Assembly (NCBI GenBank): GCA_949289005.1
Contig: CASEMQ010000014.1
Span: forward strand, 1 to 59,737
Source of the DNA: an uncultured Lentisphaeraceae bacterium
Lineage (GTDB): Bacteria; Verrucomicrobiota; Kiritimatiellia; RFP12; DVOR01
Reading direction: 5' to 3'
DNA length: 59,737 nt
Shown piece by piece: positions 56,116 through 59,737 of this stretch; position 1 is the first letter of the stretch; every line of letters begins with the position of its first letter. The notes under the pieces are model-generated. The model saw only the letters and a program-made list of their open reading frames with translations. It did not search any database and had not been told where the DNA came from. The translations under genes and the position numbers were made by a program.

Positions 56116-57234
56116 ATGGCCAACAATTTCATCACCATGCCCGACGTTGCCGCCGCCGCGGCCGTCATCGCCGAAAGCCGCCTCGTCCTCGCCGGCGCGC
56201 TCGACCACCAGTGCGAGAACCGCTTCGGCCGAGGCACCGGCAAGACCGTCACCGTCCGCACCGCGGGCTCCCTCACCCCCGCCCGCGACCTCTTCGAGGA
56301 CGGCACCGCCCAGAAGGACACCCTCAACGAGACCTCCGTGGACGTCACCCTGGAGAAGCACTTCTACAAGCAGATCGAGCTCTCGGCCATCGACCGCACC
56401 CTCCAGGTCGAGGACTTCTCCGCGCAGGTGCTCACCCCCGTCATCGACAGCATCGTCGCCGCCATCGAGACCTACGCCGGGCGGAAGCTCGCCGCCAACG
56501 CCGGCGGCCGCACGGGCGCCTCCTTCTCCGCCCCCACCACACTCGCCGACTGCGCCCGCGCCAACCGCTGGTTCTCCGACCGCCGCATCATCCCCACCGG
56601 CCGCTACGCCTTCATCTCCCCCGAGAGCGAGGAGGCCTTCCTCCAGCTCGACGCCTTCACCAACGCCTCCTACGGCCAGGACGGCCCCCAGGCCCTGCGC
56701 GACGCCACCATCGGCCGCCGCCTGGGCATGGACTTCGTGGTCAACCCCTACGCCACCGAGGTCGCCGCCATCCCCGGCACCCTCAAGGTCGGCACCGGCG
56801 GCGCCAAGAAGGGCGACAAGACCATCCTCGTCACCGGCATCACCGCTGACACGGCCATCCCCGCCGGCGCCCAGATCACCATCGGCGGCGAGACCTACTT
56901 CGTGGCCGAGCCCGTCGCCGCCGCCGTCGCCGCCGACCAGCCCATCGCCCTCTCGGTGCCCCTCAAGGCCGCCGCCTCCGCCGCGGCCTCCATCACCTCG
57001 TCCGCCTACAACCAGTCGTTCGTGTGCCAGAAGTCCTGCGCCGCGATCGCCATCGTCGCCCCCGAGGCCTCCCAGGGCGCCAGCTCCTCCGTGGCCTCCC
57101 ACCGTGGCATCGCCATCCGCGCCACCACCAACTTCAACGACGGCACCCTCGGCGACGTCCTCACCCTCGACGTCCTCGTGGGCATGCGCGTCCTCCGCCC
57201 CGATGCCGCCGCCCTCTTCACCAAGGTGGGCTGA
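56116..57234 (+). CDS. Major capsid protein, P22 coat type
   Basis: This 372-aa protein resembles the P22 gp5 family (HK97 fold). It has the N-arm ANNFITMPDVAAAAAVIAES, the E-loop/strand region GKTVTVRTAGSLTPARDL, VDVTLEKHFYKQIELSAIDR and the spine helix VLTPVIDSIVAAIETYAGRK. An inserted domain (about 215-300) fits the P22 telokin-like insertion. A-G-G-A precedes the ATG. The stop is followed immediately by cassette D. Confidence 0.88.
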   Translation: MANNFITMPDVAAAAAVIAESRLVLAGALDHQCENRFGRGTGKTVTVRTAGSLTPARDLFEDGTAQKDTLNETSVDVTLEKHFYKQIELSAIDRTLQVEDFSAQVLTPVIDSIVAAIETYAGRKLAANAGGRTGASFSAPTTLADCARANRWFSDRRIIPTGRYAFISPESEEAFLQLDAFTNASYGQDGPQALRDATIGRRLGMDFVVNPYATEVAAIPGTLKVGTGGAKKGDKTILVTGITADTAIPAGAQITIGGETYFVAEPVAAAVAADQPIALSVPLKAAASAAASITSSAYNQSFVCQKSCAAIAIVAPEASQGASSSVASHRGIAIRATTNFNDGTLGDVLTLDVLVGMRVLRPDAAALFTKVG

Positions 57235-57236
57235 TT

Positions 57237-57444
57237 GGCCGATTGGAAGTTTGGAGGCTTGGATGGTTGGAAGTTTGGAGGAGCCCCGGAGGCTGAAGCC
57301 CGTCCCGTCGCCTTTGGCGACGATGAGGCCATGCGACCAAACCTCCAAGCCCACAACCTCCCAAGCCTCCAAGGATGGGGCGTGGGGCGAAGCCCCACCC
57401 GCACGAAGCCAAGCCTCCAAACTTCCAAACCTCCAAACTTCCGC
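57237..57444. repeat. TTGGA-octamer cassette D, compound (coat/next gene gap)
   Basis: The left arm (57243-57282) has TTGGAAGT, TTGGAGGC, TTGGATGG, TTGGAAGT, TTGGAGGA. A middle right-type arm (57337-57372) and a final right arm (57407-57442) surround GTGGGGCGAAGCCCCAC, so one full element appears to have gained part of a second. It ends CCGCGAACGACTGAAAGGAG, the next gene's Shine-Dalgarno. Confidence 0.75.
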
Positions 57445-57469
57445 GAACGACTGAAAGGAGTGAGCATCC

Positions 57470-58201
57470 ATGCCCGTCACCTTCTTCAACCCCGCCGCCC
57501 CCGATGGCCTCCTCGACGAGATGTGGGGCGTCCAGTCCGCCAACCCCTCCATCAGCCGCGAGCGCGCCCAAGCGCTCAAGAGCGACGGCGACGAGGGCGC
57601 CTCCTTCCTCTACGGCGAGAAGGAGACCCGCACCATCAACGCCAAGTGCATGGAGGGCACCGCCGACCAACTCGTCCTCCCCAAGGTCGGCACCATCCTC
57701 CAGGAAGGCTCCGGCGACACCGCCAAGTTCTGGCACGTCGATTCCGTGACGCTGACCTACTCCGCCACCGACTGGCCCACCATCGAGGTGCAGATCCACC
57801 GCCACGCCGAGGGCAACAGCCACGCCATCAGCGGCTCCGCCGGCAATCACCGCACCTACTCCTTCCCCGCCAACGTCCTCGCCACCCTCAAGGGCGGCAA
57901 GGGCGTGCCCCAGGGCGCCGCCGGTCTCTCCTTCTCCGACCTCTCCGTCGGCATCTCCCAGCTCTCCCTCGCCCTCACCGCCAACCACGTCGAGGCGCCC
58001 TACGTCGGCGAGCCCCCCCACATCCCCGCCTCCGACAACCACGACGGCACCCTCACCGTCACCTGCGAGACCGTCGGCCAGGCCACCCCCACCGTCGCCC
58101 AAGGCTTCGACTACGACCAGACCGAGACCTCCGCCAACACCTCCAACACGTCCAACGACGACGCCTCCCACACCTACGTCATGCACCTCGCGCACGACTG
58201 A
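57470..58201 (+). CDS. Phage structural protein of unknown type
   Basis: This 243-aa protein follows the coat gene and is likely virion-associated (decoration, head completion or tail). It is beta-rich (FWHVDSVTLTYSATDWPTIE, LSFSDLSVGISQLSLALTAN) with an acidic, Thr/Asn-rich tail (DQTETSANTSNTSNDDAS). Shine-Dalgarno GAAAGGAG from cassette D. The TGA stop lies at the first bases of cassette E. No family recognised. Confidence 0.65.
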   Translation: MPVTFFNPAAPDGLLDEMWGVQSANPSISRERAQALKSDGDEGASFLYGEKETRTINAKCMEGTADQLVLPKVGTILQEGSGDTAKFWHVDSVTLTYSATDWPTIEVQIHRHAEGNSHAISGSAGNHRTYSFPANVLATLKGGKGVPQGAAGLSFSDLSVGISQLSLALTANHVEAPYVGEPPHIPASDNHDGTLTVTCETVGQATPTVAQGFDYDQTETSANTSNTSNDDASHTYVMHLAHD

Positions 58202-58368
58202 TGGAAGTTTGGAGGCTTGGATGGTTGGAAGTTTGGAGGAGCAATGGGCGGTTAGGGCCCGTCCCGTCGCCTACCGGCGACGATTGAAGCCGCAGGGGCG
58301 TGGGGCGGAGCCCCACCCGACAGGAACCAAACCTCCAAACATCCAAACTTCCAAACTTCCAAACTTCC
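58199..58368. repeat. TTGGA-octamer cassette E (before the fibre gene)
   Basis: The left arm is TGGAAGTTTGGAGGCTTGG, ATGGTTGGAAGTTTGGAGG; the core has GTCGCCTACCGGCGACG and GTGGGGCGGAGCCCCAC; the right arm is CCAAACCTCCAAACATCC and repeated AAACTTCC. It ends CGCGCGACTGAAAGGAG, the fibre gene's Shine-Dalgarno. Confidence 0.75.
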
Positions 58369-58390
58369 GCGCGACTGAAAGGAGCGCCCC

Positions 58391-59737
58391 ATGACCACCG
58401 TCACCCTCGACCCCCAGAAGCGCACCGGCACCGCCTCCGGCCCCCTCGTCGCCCTCCAGGACAACCCCCTCGCCCTCACCGGCGCCGACCTCCCCGCCGG
58501 CGCCGAGGTCGCCCTCCTCACCAAGGGCGGCATCGTCCTCGCCGCCGCCACCACCGCCGACGCCGAAGGCCACGCCACGCTCCCCTGCGCCACCCGCCAG
58601 GTCGCCGACGCCACGCGCAACCTCCCCCTCGGCCAATCCTTCCCCGCCTTCCTCGCCGTCGGCCTCCCCGACGGCCTCGTCGCCGCGCTCCCCATCGACC
58701 TCCTCCCCAACAAACTCCCCGCCCTCGCCGCCCTCCCCCCCGCGCCCCTCCCCGCCTACTGGACCGCCGACCAGACCAAGGTGGCCATCGCGGGGGCCGT
58801 CGCCACCGTCTCCAAGACCGAGGGCGGCACCGTGGCGCTCCGCTTCCGGAGCGGCGAGGCCGCGCCCTTCGAGCTCCGGCTCTACGTGGACGAGGCCCAC
58901 GGCGAGCTCCAGCTCTCCGACTCCGACGGCAAGCGCGCCACCCTCCCCTTCGCCGACGCGGTCGCCGAGGCCATCGCCGACGCCCTCGCCGGCGCGCTGG
59001 CCAAGGCCGGGTGCAACCAGCTCACCGCCCCCGTCAGGCTCATCCGCAAGGACGGCTCGGCCACCCCCGTCCTCCTCATCGGCTCGCAGGTGGACGGCTC
59101 GGGGATGAAGGAGGACCGCTGGACGCTCGCGCTCCACTACGACCGCCTCGTCTTCAGAACCACCCCCGGCGGCGACGTCCATACCCTCCTCTTCAACCGC
59201 CCGGGCGAGGACAAGGCCAACAGCGACGCCATCGTCCTCTGGAAGGAGATGGTCGCCGCGCTGGCGGAGGCGACCGAGGGGCTCATCGGCGCCGACGGCG
59301 GCACCGTGGGCGGCGTGCTCCGCATGAAGAACCCGAAGGTGGCGGCGGACGACGACCCGGCGCACGACATCGCGGTGGTGCCCAACGGCGGCGGGCAGGG
59401 GCTCCAGTTCCAGTTCCCCGGCGGGAACACGACGATGGTGCGGGCGAAGACGGGGACGCTGGCGACGGTGGCGGAGGTGAACGACGCGGTTGGCGCCGAG
59501 GCCGAGGCCCGCGAACAGGCCATCGCCGCCATCGAGCTCACCCCCGGCCCGCAGGGGCCGCAGGGCGAGCAGGGCCCGAAGGGCGACCCGGGCGAGGACG
59601 GTCAGGACGGCGCGCCCGGCGCACAGGGCCCGCAAGGCCCACAAGGCGAGAAGGGGGAGAAGGGCGACAAGGGCGACCCCGGCCCCCAAGGCCCCACGGG
59701 CCCCCAAGGACCCCAAGGCGCGCCCGGCGAACAGGGC
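58391..59737 (+). CDS. Collagen-like phage fibre protein, truncated at window edge
   Basis: The frame is open from ATG 58391 to the last base (449 codons, no stop). The N-terminal 370 residues form a beta-rich adaptor ([40 protein letters not shown]). About 15 residues then lead into an uninterrupted Gly-X-Y tract ([20 protein letters not shown] continuing to the edge, at least 20 triplets) of the phage collagen-like trimerisation type. It probably forms a trimeric tail or side fibre for receptor binding, with the tip outside the window. GAAAGGAG supports the start. Confidence 0.85.
   Translation, partial: MTTVTLDPQKRTGTASGPLVALQDNPLALTGADLPAGAEVALLTKGGIVLAAATTADAEGHATLPCATRQVADATRNLPLGQSFPAFLAVGLPDGLVAALPIDLLPNKLPALAALPPAPLPAYWTADQTKVAIAGAVATVSKTEGGTVALRFRSGEAAPFELRLYVDEAHGELQLSDSDGKRATLPFADAVAEAIADALAGALAKAGCNQLTAPVRLIRKDGSATPVLLIGSQVDGSGMKEDRWTLALHYDRLVFRTTPGGDVHTLLFNRPGEDKANSDAIVLWKEMVAALAEATEGLIGADGGTVGGVLRMKNPKVAADDDPAHDIAVVPNGGGQGLQFQFPGGNTTMVRAKTGTLATVAEVNDAVGAEAEAREQAIAAIELTPGPQGPQGEQGPKGDPGEDGQDGAPGAQGPQGPQGEKGEKGDKGDPGPQGPTGPQGPQGAPGEQG

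Larger units (their letters stand above)
41392..59737. mobile_element. Prophage, left end through late genes (truncated by window)
   Basis: The element runs from the tRNA-Thr att remnant through integrase, CI-type repressor, recombination, replication, packaging and capsid genes to the fibre gene at the window edge. The gene order (lysis control, RecT, replication, RusA, TerS/TerL, portal, scaffold, coat) is that of a temperate tailed phage, with a P22-type coat. All essential frames are intact, so it may be functional. The right attachment site is outside the window. Confidence 0.9.

Noticed and set aside
54052..57579. 1175-codon minus-strand frame across portal, scaffold and coat
   Set aside because: It spans three real plus-strand genes and the repeat cassettes; its sequence contains translated repeat arms and no recognisable domain.
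53391..58368. Insertion sequences or MITEs with transposase-type ends
   Set aside because: No target-site duplications could be seen and the arms are tandem octamers rather than defined terminal repeats; listed as a repeat family instead.
58271..59716. 481-codon minus-strand frame at the right edge
   Set aside because: Antisense to the collagen-like fibre gene, whose plus frame shows clean Gly-X-Y periodicity.
42781..59737. Diversity-generating retroelement for the fibre gene
   Set aside because: No reverse transcriptase or adenine-biased template repeat is visible within the window; it could still lie downstream.

Overview
The window is high-GC Gram-negative DNA that looks like a member of the PVC superphylum, most likely a Kiritimatiellota/Verrucomicrobia/Lentisphaerae-type bacterium. 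The evidence: a tiny basic protein at 41068-41223 of a kind I know only from Chlamydiae, Verrucomicrobia and Lentisphaerae; a PEP-CTERM-tailed lectin-like protein; Tat-exported sulfatase and FAD oxidoreductase; Kdo synthesis (KdsD), so an LPS outer membrane; and large secreted cohesin/dockerin/TSP3 proteins. No rRNA or CRISPR array is present. The species cannot be named from this sequence.

Host chromosome, 1-41391. Minus-strand group 110-3127: repeat protein, Hanks-type kinase, GalE, preceded by tRNA-His. Then sulfatase, tRNA(CAT), UvrC and an orphan YejB-like permease. A promoter/terminator pair at 8299-8426 predicts a roughly 93-nt small RNA. Plus-strand operon 8623-12120: FHA/AAA+ regulator, RuvA, DapF, RsmE. 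Minus-strand operon 12235-17636: PilB/GspE ATPase, glycosyltransferase, NadB, TtdA-like dehydratase subunit. A long minus-strand housekeeping run 18423-27308 (lipoprotein, PdxB, Hsp33, glycosyltransferase, M23 peptidase, HemW, ScpB, HolA, KdsD, DtxR-type regulator) is knit by 1-4 nt start/stop overlaps. A secreted-protein operon 27556-34228 encodes a leucine-rich-repeat protein with an in-frame amber codon, a 1072-aa TSP3/FG-GAP/cohesin/dockerin protein, a cohesin-like protein and an outer-membrane barrel. It is followed by an FAD oxidoreductase, a PEP-CTERM protein, an RRM protein, glycogen phosphorylase and the small basic protein.

Prophage, 41392 to beyond the right edge. The left junction is the 3' half of a tRNA-Thr(CGT) gene, complete with the tRNA's own terminator on the host side, next to a tyrosine integrase. 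Then come a CI-type repressor with an operator region and divergent small regulators; a RecT annealase with a PD-(D/E)XK nuclease; a replication gene containing an 11-unit palindromic iteron array (probable origin); an SSB-like protein; a RusA resolvase; small and large terminase; a HigBA-type toxin-antitoxin pair; portal, scaffold, P22-type coat protein; and a collagen-like fibre gene cut by the window edge. All prophage genes after the repressor read rightward.

Two unusual layers cross both regions. First, several repeat families occur in host intergenic DNA and inside the prophage. The most striking is a cassette with arms of tandem octamers (TTGGAAGT, TTGGAGGC, TTGGATGG) that sits between successive late genes, five times in 5 kb, often holding the upstream stop codon and ending at the downstream Shine-Dalgarno. 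Second, the promoters I can recognise mostly share an extended -10 of the form TGnTATAMT, and several lie only 6-8 nt from the ATG, suggesting leaderless mRNAs.
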